From positions 1 to 64,000 of the forward strand of contig NZ_WPYP01000014.1 in the NCBI RefSeq assembly GCF_013030985.1: a DNA stretch of 64,000 nt, written 5' to 3'. A model generated the notes under the pieces. That model was not told the origin of the DNA. It made no database searches and saw nothing but the letters and a program-made list of their open reading frames with translations. The number at the start of each line of letters is the position of its first letter. Within the stretch, counting starts at the first letter, position 1. Position numbers and translations under genes: made by a program. Source of the DNA: Ruegeria arenilitoris (GTDB lineage: Bacteria > Pseudomonadota > Alphaproteobacteria > Rhodobacterales > Rhodobacteraceae). Below, one piece after another: positions 50,158-58,551 of this stretch.

Positions 50158-50954
50158 CCCCCGAGGATCACACAAGTGCCGCCGCTGACCTGCTGCAGGC
50201 AGAGCGTACGCGCGAGCAGATCGGCCTGCTGACCCTGCGCCATCCCGAGATGGGGATGGACGACGCCTATGAGGTGCAAAACGCCATCTATCGCCAGAAA
50301 CTGGCCGAAGGGCGCAAAGTGATCGGATGGAAGATCGGCCTGACTTCGAAGGCCATGCAATACGCGCTGAATATCGACATTCCCGACAGTGGCATCCTTT
50401 TCGATGATATGGCTTTTGAACACGGTGGAACCGTCCCCGCGGGCCGGTTTATCCAGCCGCGGATCGAAGCCGAGATCGCCTTTGTGATGAAATCCGCAGT
50501 CGGTGGCGAGAATGTCACCCGCGACGATATCATCGCCGCCACGAATTATGTCGCGCCTTCGATCGAAATCCTCGACACCCGTATTCAGCGGGTCGACCCC
50601 GACTCCGGCAAAGCGCGCACGGTGTTTGACACGATCAGCGACAACGCGGCCAATGCGGGCATCGTGCTGGGGGCGGAACGGCACGCCGTGGATGCCTTTG
50701 ACCTACGCTGGGTCGGCGCGTTGACCTTCCGCAATGGCGAGATCGAGGAAACCGGTCTGGGTGCGGGCGTGTTGAACGATCCGGTCGAAAGCGTGGTCTG
50801 GCTGGCCCGCCGCATGGCGCAATACGGCCAAAGCATCGAACCCGGTCAGATCATCCTGTCCGGCAGCTTTATCCGCCCGGTCGAGTGCCCATCGGGAACA
50901 GAGATCCATGCCGATTTCGGGCCCTTTGGCTCGGTCGATATCAAATTCGCCTGA
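50154..50954 (+). CDS. hpaH: 2-oxo-hept-4-ene-1,7-dioate hydratase
   Basis: A 266-residue hydratase of the MhpD/HpaH family. Typical segments are YEVQNAIYRQKLAEGRKVIG near 40, WKIGLTSKAMQ, and EAEIAFVMK near 106-114, with VGALTFRNGEIEETGLGAGV toward the C-terminus. It adds water to the 2-oxo-heptenedioate to give 4-hydroxy-2-oxoheptanedioate. The ATG overlaps the hpaG stop by 4 bases. Confidence 0.92.
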   Translation: MTPEDHTSAAADLLQAERTREQIGLLTLRHPEMGMDDAYEVQNAIYRQKLAEGRKVIGWKIGLTSKAMQYALNIDIPDSGILFDDMAFEHGGTVPAGRFIQPRIEAEIAFVMKSAVGGENVTRDDIIAATNYVAPSIEILDTRIQRVDPDSGKARTVFDTISDNAANAGIVLGAERHAVDAFDLRWVGALTFRNGEIEETGLGAGVLNDPVESVVWLARRMAQYGQSIEPGQIILSGSFIRPVECPSGTEIHADFGPFGSVDIKFA

Positions 50955-50968
50955 AAGGAACGTTGCAC

Positions 50969-52024
50969 ATGCCTGCGCCGAAGAACACGTTCAAAGCCGC
51001 TCTCAGGGCAGGGCAGCCCCAGATCGGTTGCTGGGTCGGAATGGCCAATGCTTATACGGCCGAGATCGCAGCAACCGCGCAGTTCGACTGGCTGCTGGTC
51101 GATGGTGAACACGCGCCGAACGATCTGCGCTCGATCCTTGAGCAGATGCAGGTGATCGAGGGATCGGGCAGCACCCCGGTCGCGCGTCTGCCGATTGGCG
51201 AGACCTGGATGATCAAGCAGTACCTGGACGCGGGCGTGCAGAACCTTCTGGTGCCCATGGTCGAAAGCGGGGATCAGGCACGTGAACTGGTGCGGGCGGT
51301 GCAATACCCGCCGCATGGCGTGCGGGGTGTGGGCTCGGCACTTGCGCGGGCCTCGCGTTTTGCGGCGATCCCGGACTACCTGAAAACTGCGGACGAACAG
51401 ATTTGCCTGCTGGTACAGGTGGAAAACCAAAAGGGTCTGGCAGCGCTGGACGATATTCTGGCAACCGATGTGGATGGGGTGTTTATCGGCCCATCCGATC
51501 TGGCTGCCGATATGGGCCATATCGGCAATGCCGGTCACCCCGACGTGGTCGCGGCCGTGTTGGACGCGCTGACCCGCGTCGTGGCGGCGGGCAAGGCGGC
51601 GGGTATCCTGACCCTTGATCCGGCGATGCAACGCAAATGCCTGGATATCGGGGCCAGCTTTGTGGCCACCAATATCGACGTCACACTGTTTGCAACGGCG
51701 ATGCGCAACGCTGCCAATGCCGGGCTGAGTTTGCTGCCGGATCTGACAGCCTTAGGTGTTGCGGAAACCGCTGCGGCCAGTAAGTACTTGCAGCAACTCT
51801 GCAAACACTGGTCGCACAAGGCTGAGGTTTTCTTTGATGAAACGAAGGGCAGCGTGGCCTTCCCGGATGGGGACAGCGTGACCCTCGAAGCGAATGACAA
51901 CAGCCTGACGATAACTGCAGCAACCGGTCCGCGCGGGGACTTGGCGCGTTGGAAAGACGTGATCGAAGCCCATCTGGTGCGCTTTGCCTTTCGGGAAGAG
52001 TTCCGCATCGACTGGTCTGAGTAA
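50969..52024 (+). CDS. hpaI: 4-hydroxy-2-oxoheptanedioate aldolase HpaI fused to a DUF2218-like domain
   Basis: A 351-residue protein, about 90 longer than usual HpaI. Residues about 1-250 are the class II aldolase: FDWLLVDGEHAPND near 39-52, GVGSALARASRF near 120-131, QVENQKGLAALDDI near 150-163 and VFIGPSDLAADMGH near 171-184. It splits the substrate into pyruvate and succinate semialdehyde. Residues about 265-351 (ASKYLQQLCKHWSHKAEV to HLVRFAFREEF) match DUF2218, normally a free-standing small protein. There is one uninterrupted frame. The start at MPAPK has AAAGGAA upstream; the longer frame inside hpaH is rejected. Confidence 0.88.
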   Translation: MPAPKNTFKAALRAGQPQIGCWVGMANAYTAEIAATAQFDWLLVDGEHAPNDLRSILEQMQVIEGSGSTPVARLPIGETWMIKQYLDAGVQNLLVPMVESGDQARELVRAVQYPPHGVRGVGSALARASRFAAIPDYLKTADEQICLLVQVENQKGLAALDDILATDVDGVFIGPSDLAADMGHIGNAGHPDVVAAVLDALTRVVAAGKAAGILTLDPAMQRKCLDIGASFVATNIDVTLFATAMRNAANAGLSLLPDLTALGVAETAAASKYLQQLCKHWSHKAEVFFDETKGSVAFPDGDSVTLEANDNSLTITAATGPRGDLARWKDVIEAHLVRFAFREEFRIDWSE

Positions 52025-52037
52025 GAGCGCCTGAAAT

Positions 52038-52775
52038 ATGCCGGAACCTATCTATGCCATCGGTGATATCCACGGTCAGTTGCACATGTTGGAAGACGCG
52101 CTGGCGCGCATCGAAAACGATGGCGGGTCCGATGCCCAAATTGTCTTTATCGGTGACTACACCGATCGCGGCGCCCATAGTCGCGAGGTTCTGGACCTTT
52201 TGGTGAAAGGACAGTCCGACGGCAAAAACTGGACCTTTCTGCGCGGCAACCACGACCAGATGTGCGCGATGTTCCTAGAGGACTATCCACGCAACGATGC
52301 ACGCCTGTTGGTCGGATATCATTGGCTTCATCCCCGGATAGGAGGCGTTGAAACGCTGAAGTCCTATGGCGTTGAGGTGAACGAAGGGGATCGAACCTAT
52401 CGGATCCACGCCAAGGCCAAAGCTGCTGTTCCGCAGGCCCATATCGATTTTCTGGCGGGTCTGTTGCCTTACCACCTACACGAAGACCTGCTGTTTGTTC
52501 ATGCAGGGATACGGCCCGGCATTCCTTTGCATCGTCAGGATCCCGACGACCTGATCTGGATAAGAGAGGATTTCCTGAACTGCCCGGACCCTCACCCCTG
52601 GCTGGTTGTTCACGGTCATACTCACGTCGCTGCTCCTGAACATCACGGAAACCGTGTGAACATAGATACCGGGGCGGGATATGGTAAACCGCTTACAGCC
52701 GCAGTTTTTGAAGGCTCAGAATGTTGGGTATTGGAAGGCGACGGGCGAACTCCCCTGACCTGTGACAGGTCCTGA
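52038..52775 (+). CDS. Metallophosphoesterase (serine/threonine phosphatase-like)
   Basis: A 245-residue calcineurin-type phosphoesterase. Metal motifs are in order AIGDIHGQ (7-14), FIGDYTDRG (36-44), FLRGNHDQ near 67-74, VHAGIRPG near 152 and VHGHTHV near 190-196. Such PrpA/PP2A-like bacterial enzymes dephosphorylate proteins or small phosphates. It starts 13 bases after hpaI on the same strand but has no obvious role in the hpa pathway. Confidence 0.9.
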   Translation: MPEPIYAIGDIHGQLHMLEDALARIENDGGSDAQIVFIGDYTDRGAHSREVLDLLVKGQSDGKNWTFLRGNHDQMCAMFLEDYPRNDARLLVGYHWLHPRIGGVETLKSYGVEVNEGDRTYRIHAKAKAAVPQAHIDFLAGLLPYHLHEDLLFVHAGIRPGIPLHRQDPDDLIWIREDFLNCPDPHPWLVVHGHTHVAAPEHHGNRVNIDTGAGYGKPLTAAVFEGSECWVLEGDGRTPLTCDRS

Positions 52776-53163
52776 ATGGGAAAGAGGAGGTTTTCCGCTT
52801 TCTCGCAGGGCCTCGCATAAAAGCCACGCACATGGACCGTTCTGCAACCAACTCTGACTGTATTGAGCGACACCCATAGCCTGATGGCCTTACCACAGAT
52901 TATCTGATCCAATTGGGCCTTCCGACCATCCGCACCGATTACATTCAACATTGGGACGGGAAAGCCCCTTGGCCTTCGCAGACACGGTCGCTTAAATAAG
53001 CACAGGTGCCGGGAATAAAGCGACGGGTCCATGTAACTCGGAACTGGAAATTAGTTCGGAAATGGCGATTAGAAACTCTGACCAAAACAGCTACTTGTAA
53101 AGTCGTAGGTATTTCTGAAACTGAAGTGCAATACGCACAACTTGCTTAATGGGATAAAATTTT
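52776..53163. other. Intergenic region without recognised features
   Basis: 388 bases between the phosphoesterase and the CII-like gene. Short frames on the minus strand overlap the phosphoesterase end but resemble no family. GC drops toward the right end (AT-rich 53080-53163), where the promoter for the CII-like gene should lie. I see no repeat or insertion-sequence ends. Confidence 0.5.
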
Positions 53164-53622
53164 ATGCGTGGATCTGATTTTGCGTCCTTGGTGCATCGGA
53201 TTTTGACGACCGAACAAACGTACAGCGCAAAGGACGTGGCTGCCCGGATCGGGTTGGAATACGACGCCTTCTATGCTCGGTTGCGAAATCGAACAGTTTT
53301 TTCTGCCGATGAAATCAAGTTGCTGATCCAGGCGATGCCCGATGCGCGCTTGGCGGCTTACCTTTTGGATAAGACCCCATTTGTTGCCGCAGACCGGATC
53401 GAGACGTCTGTCGGTTTTGAAGAAGAGCATCTTTATCGTGCGACGAACAGGATTGTGCTGGAAGCCACAGAGGTTCTGCGAGCGATGCATCAGGCCCTAA
53501 CCGATCATCGGATCGACCATCAAGAAGCGATCCAGATTCGGGCGGAAATAGAGCAGGCAGAGCGCGCACTTGTTTCACTGCGTGTCCATATTGGCAAAGT
53601 CACAAGTGAGCGCAGCATGTAA
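53164..53622 (+). CDS. Phage CII-type (CP76-like) regulatory protein
   Basis: A 152-residue protein. Its N-terminal half (TTEQTYSAKDVAARIGLEYD then AFYARLRNRTVFSADEIKLL) has the layout of the phage regulatory CII family: an HTH-like fold, then a segment about residue placement IQAMPDARLAAYLL. The C-terminal half is helical. The ribosome site is weak. It could regulate the VirD4-like gene 78 bases downstream. The family call is by pattern and moderately sure. Confidence 0.55.
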   Translation: MRGSDFASLVHRILTTEQTYSAKDVAARIGLEYDAFYARLRNRTVFSADEIKLLIQAMPDARLAAYLLDKTPFVAADRIETSVGFEEEHLYRATNRIVLEATEVLRAMHQALTDHRIDHQEAIQIRAEIEQAERALVSLRVHIGKVTSERSM

Positions 53623-53700
53623 AATTCTGCCCCTTCGGATTGATTGCGAAACCCTGTGCGTTAACCCATGTCGAGTCTCCCAAAGAACAGGGAGCAGCAC

Positions 53701-55041
53701 ATGGACAAAAGTTTCGACTCGTCGCAGGCAATGAGCATTCCTCTTGGAGTTGCTGGCCCAGAGCAGGTCCAACCAGGCTTTGCAAGCGGCGCAGAAAAAT
53801 CCATTGATGAAAAGATACAGGCGGGATCAGAGGGGCATCTGATTACCTTCGCACCTACAGGCTCAGGCAAAACGTGGACATTGGCTGTTCCGACGTTGCT
53901 GGAGTATCCCGGCTCTATCGTGACGTTTGACCCCAAAGGCGAATTGACGTGCGCGACCGCGGGCCAGCGACAGACCATGGGTCAGGAAATCGTGATACTG
54001 GACCCGTTCGGGATAACTGGGTTTGAGAGTGCCAGCTTGAACCCAATGCACTTGATGCTGGAAGCAGAACCCACATTGGAGAACGCCCAGTCCCTCGCCG
54101 CATCAATCGTCAACGAAACGACCAGTCCGGACCCGTTCTGGGACTTTAGTGCGCGACATTTAGTGGCTCAGTTACTTCTGTATATTGTTCACGAAAGTCC
54201 GAAAGCCCTGCGAGATCTGAACGAACTGAGTTATCTGCTGAATCAGAGCCTGAAAGACATGCATCTGACCATAAGGGACATGGCGCGATCGAAAGCAAGC
54301 GAAGTCGCCGGTGCTGCGCATTCACTGCCACTAGAGGCCGACCGCACAGTAGCTTGTATCCTGGCCGCAGCCCGGCGATTCACCGAGGTATTCAGAAGTG
54401 ACGTGGTCAAAGGGGTGACCAGTAAAACGAGCTTTTCGTTGGATTTGCTGGAAGGTGACACCCCCGTCACAATCTACGTTGTTTTGCCACCTGCCTATCT
54501 GCGCAGCCATGGGGCGCTTGTACGGGTGTGGATGGAAACACTCATCGCGCGCCGTGTGAGCAAGGTTGCTGGTTCGGACCGCCCGATTTTGTTTCTGATC
54601 GATGAGGCGGCGCAGCTGGGGCAAATGGAGTTTTTGATGACGTCTGTCACCCTTTTGCGCAGCTACGGCGTGCGTTGTTGGACCTTCTGGCAGGACCCGC
54701 AACAGTTGCAGGCCTGCTATCCGACGGGATGGCAGACATTGTTCAACAACAGCCGCTATCACACAGTTTTTGGTCGGCAGAGCTTTCTGGCGGCTGAAAG
54801 TCTTGCGCCGCTTTATGGGCAGGTCGACCGGGGGATGATGCAGGATGGCTTTTTCACAGAACTGGGAGAGACCCCACGGGCATTTCGCCGTCCCACGGTT
54901 GGCGAAGTGCGAGAGCGCGTTGCCAAAGCACCGAAGTACCGGCCGCAGGAAGCGATGTTGAAAAAGACCCGGAATGTATCTGCTGGCGAAGAGCAAAGTG
55001 TGGCTCAGGCAAAGCCGCAGGACTATGAGATTCCGTTTTGA
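53701..55041 (+). CDS. VirD4/TraG-family ATPase without N-terminal membrane anchor
   Basis: A 446-residue type IV coupling-protein-like ATPase. Walker A is APTGSGKT (51-58), GSIVTFDPKGE near 71-81 follows as in VirD4, and Walker B is ILFLIDEAAQLGQMEF near 290-305, then a TFWQDPQQLQACYP sensor region. VirD4/TraG proteins usually have two N-terminal membrane helices before Walker A; here only about 50 polar residues precede it. No relaxase, mating-pair or other type IV genes are nearby. A GGGAG ribosome site precedes the ATG. It may pump DNA or protein in a stand-alone system. Confidence 0.82.
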   Translation: MDKSFDSSQAMSIPLGVAGPEQVQPGFASGAEKSIDEKIQAGSEGHLITFAPTGSGKTWTLAVPTLLEYPGSIVTFDPKGELTCATAGQRQTMGQEIVILDPFGITGFESASLNPMHLMLEAEPTLENAQSLAASIVNETTSPDPFWDFSARHLVAQLLLYIVHESPKALRDLNELSYLLNQSLKDMHLTIRDMARSKASEVAGAAHSLPLEADRTVACILAAARRFTEVFRSDVVKGVTSKTSFSLDLLEGDTPVTIYVVLPPAYLRSHGALVRVWMETLIARRVSKVAGSDRPILFLIDEAAQLGQMEFLMTSVTLLRSYGVRCWTFWQDPQQLQACYPTGWQTLFNNSRYHTVFGRQSFLAAESLAPLYGQVDRGMMQDGFFTELGETPRAFRRPTVGEVRERVAKAPKYRPQEAMLKKTRNVSAGEEQSVAQAKPQDYEIPF

Positions 55042-55107
55042 GGCCTTTCCTTATGTGATTTCCCCGCGTGTTTCAGGTTCTGCCAAGGGCAGGTCGCTGG
55101 TGGAACC

Positions 55108-55704
55108 TTACGGGCGCAAGTGTTTCATCATATTGCTGCTGACCGGGATCGGTTTCGGGTCTGACGGCCCGCGAATGGCAAGGTCAAATTGGGGATTATA
55201 TCCGTTGGTATTAGTGCAATAGACTTTTGTTTTTGCTCGGTAGAGCCCAGCCTGAAGCTGGGCGTCTGCGTATGCATTTCGAGGCCCTGCAGCAAGGTTC
55301 TTAGTAATTGGTAGCTCGACAAGTTGTTTGCCCTCGAGTTCAAGTTTGGCGCCACATTGCGCTCCGCCTGGCCATTCATACGTAAGGGCAAAGGTGTACG
55401 GGCCATTCTCGGTTAGATTGAGAAAGCCATCGTATTCGATGAGCCAGTACCTTTCGTTGTATTTCTTCAGTTCTGGATCCAATTCGAAGGCGTCGTCATA
55501 GCCGACCGGAAAACCTCCTGTGTAAAGGAGTGTGGCCAGGGATCGACCGTTTGTGGCGTCGGGCTTGCTGTTGTCCTGGATAGGGTGGAAATGCATCAAC
55601 CAGCCATCGGCAAGCTTGGATCGATCAATTTCTTCTGCTGTCCCAGCGGCCGGACCAAATAGAGACAGGGCCGCAGCCGCGCAGATTGGCAGTATATGTT
55701 TCAT
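55108..55704 (-). CDS. Exported PA14-like beta-sandwich protein
   Basis: A 198-residue protein with a signal peptide (about 1-23, ending GTAEE). YDGFLNLTENGPYTFALTYE near 91-110 and YADAQLQAGLYRAK near 145 resemble PA14-like carbohydrate or protein-binding beta domains. Two cysteines (CGAK, YCTN) could form a disulfide in the periplasm. The ATG overlaps the trypsin-like gene's stop by 4 bases. Function unknown; binding of a surface ligand is a guess. Confidence 0.6.
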   Translation of the reverse strand: MKHILPICAAAALSLFGPAAGTAEEIDRSKLADGWLMHFHPIQDNSKPDATNGRSLATLLYTGGFPVGYDDAFELDPELKKYNERYWLIEYDGFLNLTENGPYTFALTYEWPGGAQCGAKLELEGKQLVELPITKNLAAGPRNAYADAQLQAGLYRAKTKVYCTNTNGYNPQFDLAIRGPSDPKPIPVSSNMMKHLRP

Positions 55705-56477
55705 TCTTTTTCCTCTGTTACAAAAGCACCCGTCGGAGAGATCGTGGTGCTGTAAGTGTCAATTGGGAGGTCCGGCGATCGCGGTTTTTCCCGTTCTTTG
55801 GATGAAAAGGTGCTCGAGGGCGGGATGTCAGATTCAAAGGTAGGTTCTGGATCCAGCGACCAATTTAATGTCGACGCTACCGCACGAAGAATAACCGGCA
55901 GCGATAGAAACCTGGCGTCCCACTGTGTTGAGGCCGTGATTGCCATACCGATCGCCTGATCATCATAAAATGCAATCGATCCGCTGGTTCCTTGCTGAAC
56001 CGCGTTGATGCCGATCTGTTCGGAAACGCGTGCATCGAACTCGCCCGAGGTTTGGAAATTCACCCGCATGGGGATTTCTTTCAATTGGCCGGGGTTCGGG
56101 ACCTGCCTGAGCTGGATGTCGCGGCCGATGATCGTGTCGGGATGTTTCCAGGATATGATGGTCTGCCAGTCCGTCCCGCATCCGTCAAAGGTTTTGTCCG
56201 AGACTTCGGCAATGGCAAGGTCCATTGAGTGGACTTTCCCTTGCATCAGTTCTGCTTTGCCAACACTGGATGGTGCCGAAGAAGACTGGAAACTGAACCT
56301 CGAACTGCGTCCCAGAACATGGTTCGGCAGGAAAATAAAGCATTGCCCGCGGTCACCGAACAGGAAGCCATGTCCGTTGCGATCTTTGACTGTGACAGAG
56401 ACGACTTCACCAACAGCTTGCGTGCCCAAAAGGGCATTTACCGCGCTGAACAACAAAAACAATTTGCGTAACGTCAT
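55701..56477 (-). CDS. Exported trypsin-like serine protease domain protein
   Basis: A 258-residue protein with a signal peptide (about 1-23). A chymotrypsin-fold domain is suggested by the triad order: histidine in IFLPNHVLG near 53, aspartate in SMDLAIAEV near 86, and serine in QQGTSGSIAF near 165 (GxSGS rather than GxSGG). A proline/serine-rich tail follows from about 205. The TTG directly upstream of the ATG is not needed. It is divergent from the next exported gene by 44 bases and translationally coupled to the PA14-like gene. Confidence 0.65.
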   Translation of the reverse strand: MTLRKLFLLFSAVNALLGTQAVGEVVSVTVKDRNGHGFLFGDRGQCFIFLPNHVLGRSSRFSFQSSSAPSSVGKAELMQGKVHSMDLAIAEVSDKTFDGCGTDWQTIISWKHPDTIIGRDIQLRQVPNPGQLKEIPMRVNFQTSGEFDARVSEQIGINAVQQGTSGSIAFYDDQAIGMAITASTQWDARFLSLPVILRAVASTLNWSLDPEPTFESDIPPSSTFSSKEREKPRSPDLPIDTYSTTISPTGAFVTEEKE

Positions 56478-56521
56478 CAATCACTGGCAGATTAACTCGG
56501 GTAAAGAGATTAGAGGGTATT

Positions 56522-57205
56522 ATGAAGCTTAACGCAACAACGATTGCGCTCTTGGCAGTGGTTGCGCCGCAAGCGATGGCAGAGGAATTGGTGCAGGTTA
56601 CGCCCCTGACTGAAACACTCAGTGAACAGGCTTTGATTTCGGGTAGTATTGTCGCCGGTTTTTTGTCCGTCGGCGAGGCAACAGAGGAAAAACCCTACCT
56701 CGAAGCGATGGTACCTGAAGCTTGGGAAGGCTCTTTGGTTTGTCTCACTCTGGTTTCGCAAGATGGACGCTACGAGGCCCTCGGAGAGTATTCGGTTGTC
56801 GGGCCGTGGTCCGGTGAACCGATCCGCGTGCCGCTCGAGTCTTTGCACAATGAGTATCTGAGCAAGACTGAGCGATCTCAATTTGCTGGTTTGCTAAGCA
56901 AGGGGTCATGTGATGCCAGAGGCCAAACTGTTACACCTGTTGGTTGGAATGAGAAGCTGGACAGCGCCCCGTCGAAGCTTGAGCTGCTAATAAACTCTCG
57001 TGCGGCGGATGAAGTATACCTTGTTTTTGAAAACGGGTCAGACGTTGATTGTGTCAAAACGGACTCTGCCATCCACCTTGCTTTTGACTTTGTGTGTGAC
57101 ATCCCGAAGCAAGTTGTTGATGCAGGAGATGTCATCGAGGTGAACCGCATTCGAAAAGGACGCAAGGATCGGCCACATATTGTTCAGGTTTCACCGCTTC
57201 CATGA
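56522..57205 (+). CDS. Exported protein of unknown function
   Basis: A 227-residue protein with a signal peptide (about 1-20, cleavage after AMA). The mature part is a mixed acidic/beta-rich sequence with several cysteines (SLVCLTL, KGSCDAR, VDCVKT, DFVCDI) that could form two disulfides. A GAGGG ribosome site precedes the ATG, and the stop overlaps the next gene by 4 bases. I do not recognise the family. Shared position with the protease-like and PA14-like genes suggests one envelope system. Confidence 0.6.
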   Translation: MKLNATTIALLAVVAPQAMAEELVQVTPLTETLSEQALISGSIVAGFLSVGEATEEKPYLEAMVPEAWEGSLVCLTLVSQDGRYEALGEYSVVGPWSGEPIRVPLESLHNEYLSKTERSQFAGLLSKGSCDARGQTVTPVGWNEKLDSAPSKLELLINSRAADEVYLVFENGSDVDCVKTDSAIHLAFDFVCDIPKQVVDAGDVIEVNRIRKGRKDRPHIVQVSPLP

Positions 57206-58152
57206 GAAATCCTTCTGTTATTAAAAGAATAACTCGGCCTGAATTTAGGCGCAGAAAAAGAAATGCGAATTCCGCAAAGAGTATAAAACTCTCGCCGATT
57301 GTACCGGTTACCTTTTTGGGTTTCATTATTATGTGTTTGCTTTGGGTGATTTACCCAAATCTTTTCAACCGAACATATGTCCTTTCTGTAATGACGTCGG
57401 GTTTTGAGGCCAAATTTACACGGAGTTTGGTCAACAACAGTTGGCAGTTTTCGGACATTCTCTTGTGTGAACGCCGAGAAAACAGACTGAAGGGCGGCAC
57501 CGATAAAAACGGGATGTGCGCGGCCGAACTTTTTTCCGAACGCCAACTTTCACATGCCGAGATCGGTTTTGAGAAGGGCGCGACTGTAAGCGTTGAGCGC
57601 GACGTAGAAACAGGCGCGCTTTCAATTGTCGCCCTGAGCGATGATGCTGCCGTGCGCGTCAATGGCGTGGTTATACCGCTTGGGTCTTTGATGATAATCG
57701 ACCAAGAGGCTTGGCAAGATGCAGGTGCGCTTGCCTTCAGCGGAGAAGTGACCATCGGACAGGTGGCAACCACCGGTGAAACAAGGCTGGTTTCCGGCGG
57801 GTCCTATGAGATTTTGGAGTCTGGTTGGCCCTGGGAGGAAGGTGCCATGCTTGTGAAATCCGGCCAGTTTTTCAGAGGCGATCAAATCCAGATCGTGACC
57901 AAAAATACTAATACGCCTGTCGAGGTGATCGGGTTCCTGGCGCCTGTTGACGACACCATTTCTTTGCAGGTTACATCGCCAATGGGAAAAAATGTCGTTG
58001 ATGTGGACCGTATGGCCGGCGAGAACCTATTGATTTTAAGCAGCGCGATTGACCGAAGCAAAGTTGATCCGCTTTTGCAGGTCTTAACGTTTTTTGTAGC
58101 CGTGGTACTTGCTTTGGCCACCTTAAGGGATTGGATGAGGCCGCCAAATTAG
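57202..58152 (+). CDS. Membrane protein of unknown function, two-helix envelope protein
   Basis: A 316-residue protein with a basic N-terminus, a membrane helix (about 33-52, VPVTFLGFIIMCLLWVIYP) and a second one near the C-terminus (about 287-305, LLQVLTFFVAVVLALATL). The roughly 230 residues between, probably periplasmic, are beta-rich with a cysteine pair (LLCERR, NGMCAAE). It starts within the previous gene's stop (ATGA). No family is recognised. It could anchor the exported partner encoded just upstream. Confidence 0.6.
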   Translation: MRNPSVIKRITRPEFRRRKRNANSAKSIKLSPIVPVTFLGFIIMCLLWVIYPNLFNRTYVLSVMTSGFEAKFTRSLVNNSWQFSDILLCERRENRLKGGTDKNGMCAAELFSERQLSHAEIGFEKGATVSVERDVETGALSIVALSDDAAVRVNGVVIPLGSLMIIDQEAWQDAGALAFSGEVTIGQVATTGETRLVSGGSYEILESGWPWEEGAMLVKSGQFFRGDQIQIVTKNTNTPVEVIGFLAPVDDTISLQVTSPMGKNVVDVDRMAGENLLILSSAIDRSKVDPLLQVLTFFVAVVLALATLRDWMRPPN

Positions 58153-58210
58153 GCATCAGCGGAGCAATAAGAAACCAACTCGAAAGCTGGAAACAGCATC
58201 AAACCGGCCC

Positions 58211-58546
58211 TTATTCAGCACCCCAATGCCGGACCTCTGAGCCTTGAAGCCGTGCCGGTCCATTTTTTGTGTCTCTGAGCTCGGTTTCCCAGATCCGGCA
58301 AAGGTTCACCGGGTTGTCTGCCAAGCCACAAAGACCGGGTTCTTCAGCAACAGCAGCGCCGATGTGGATGGCTTTCTGAAGTTCTCGCTTGGGGTTCATA
58401 AGCGCAGAAGTTCGCGAGCGGGCTACTCTGCTCTCAAGGAATAACAGCTCCTGCAGACCCGTCACCATTGTTCCCTTCGGGAAAAACCTGATTTCGAAGG
58501 GCCGGCAGGCGTGTGGGCTGAAGCGCATCAAATCGCCGCCTGTCAA
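58211..58546 (-). CDS. Possible small protein or remnant
   Basis: A frame of up to 111 codons with a sensible codon choice but no clear ribosome site and no family I recognise. It contains three cysteines and segments such as EEPGLCGLADNPVNLCRIWE. It sits in the 399-base gap between the membrane protein and the convergent reductase. It may be a real short gene, a 3' fragment of something older, or chance; the gap is otherwise empty. Confidence 0.25.
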   Translation of the reverse strand: MTGGDLMRFSPHACRPFEIRFFPKGTMVTGLQELLFLESRVARSRTSALMNPKRELQKAIHIGAAVAEEPGLCGLADNPVNLCRIWETELRDTKNGPARLQGSEVRHWGAE

Positions 58547-58551
58547 AGAAG

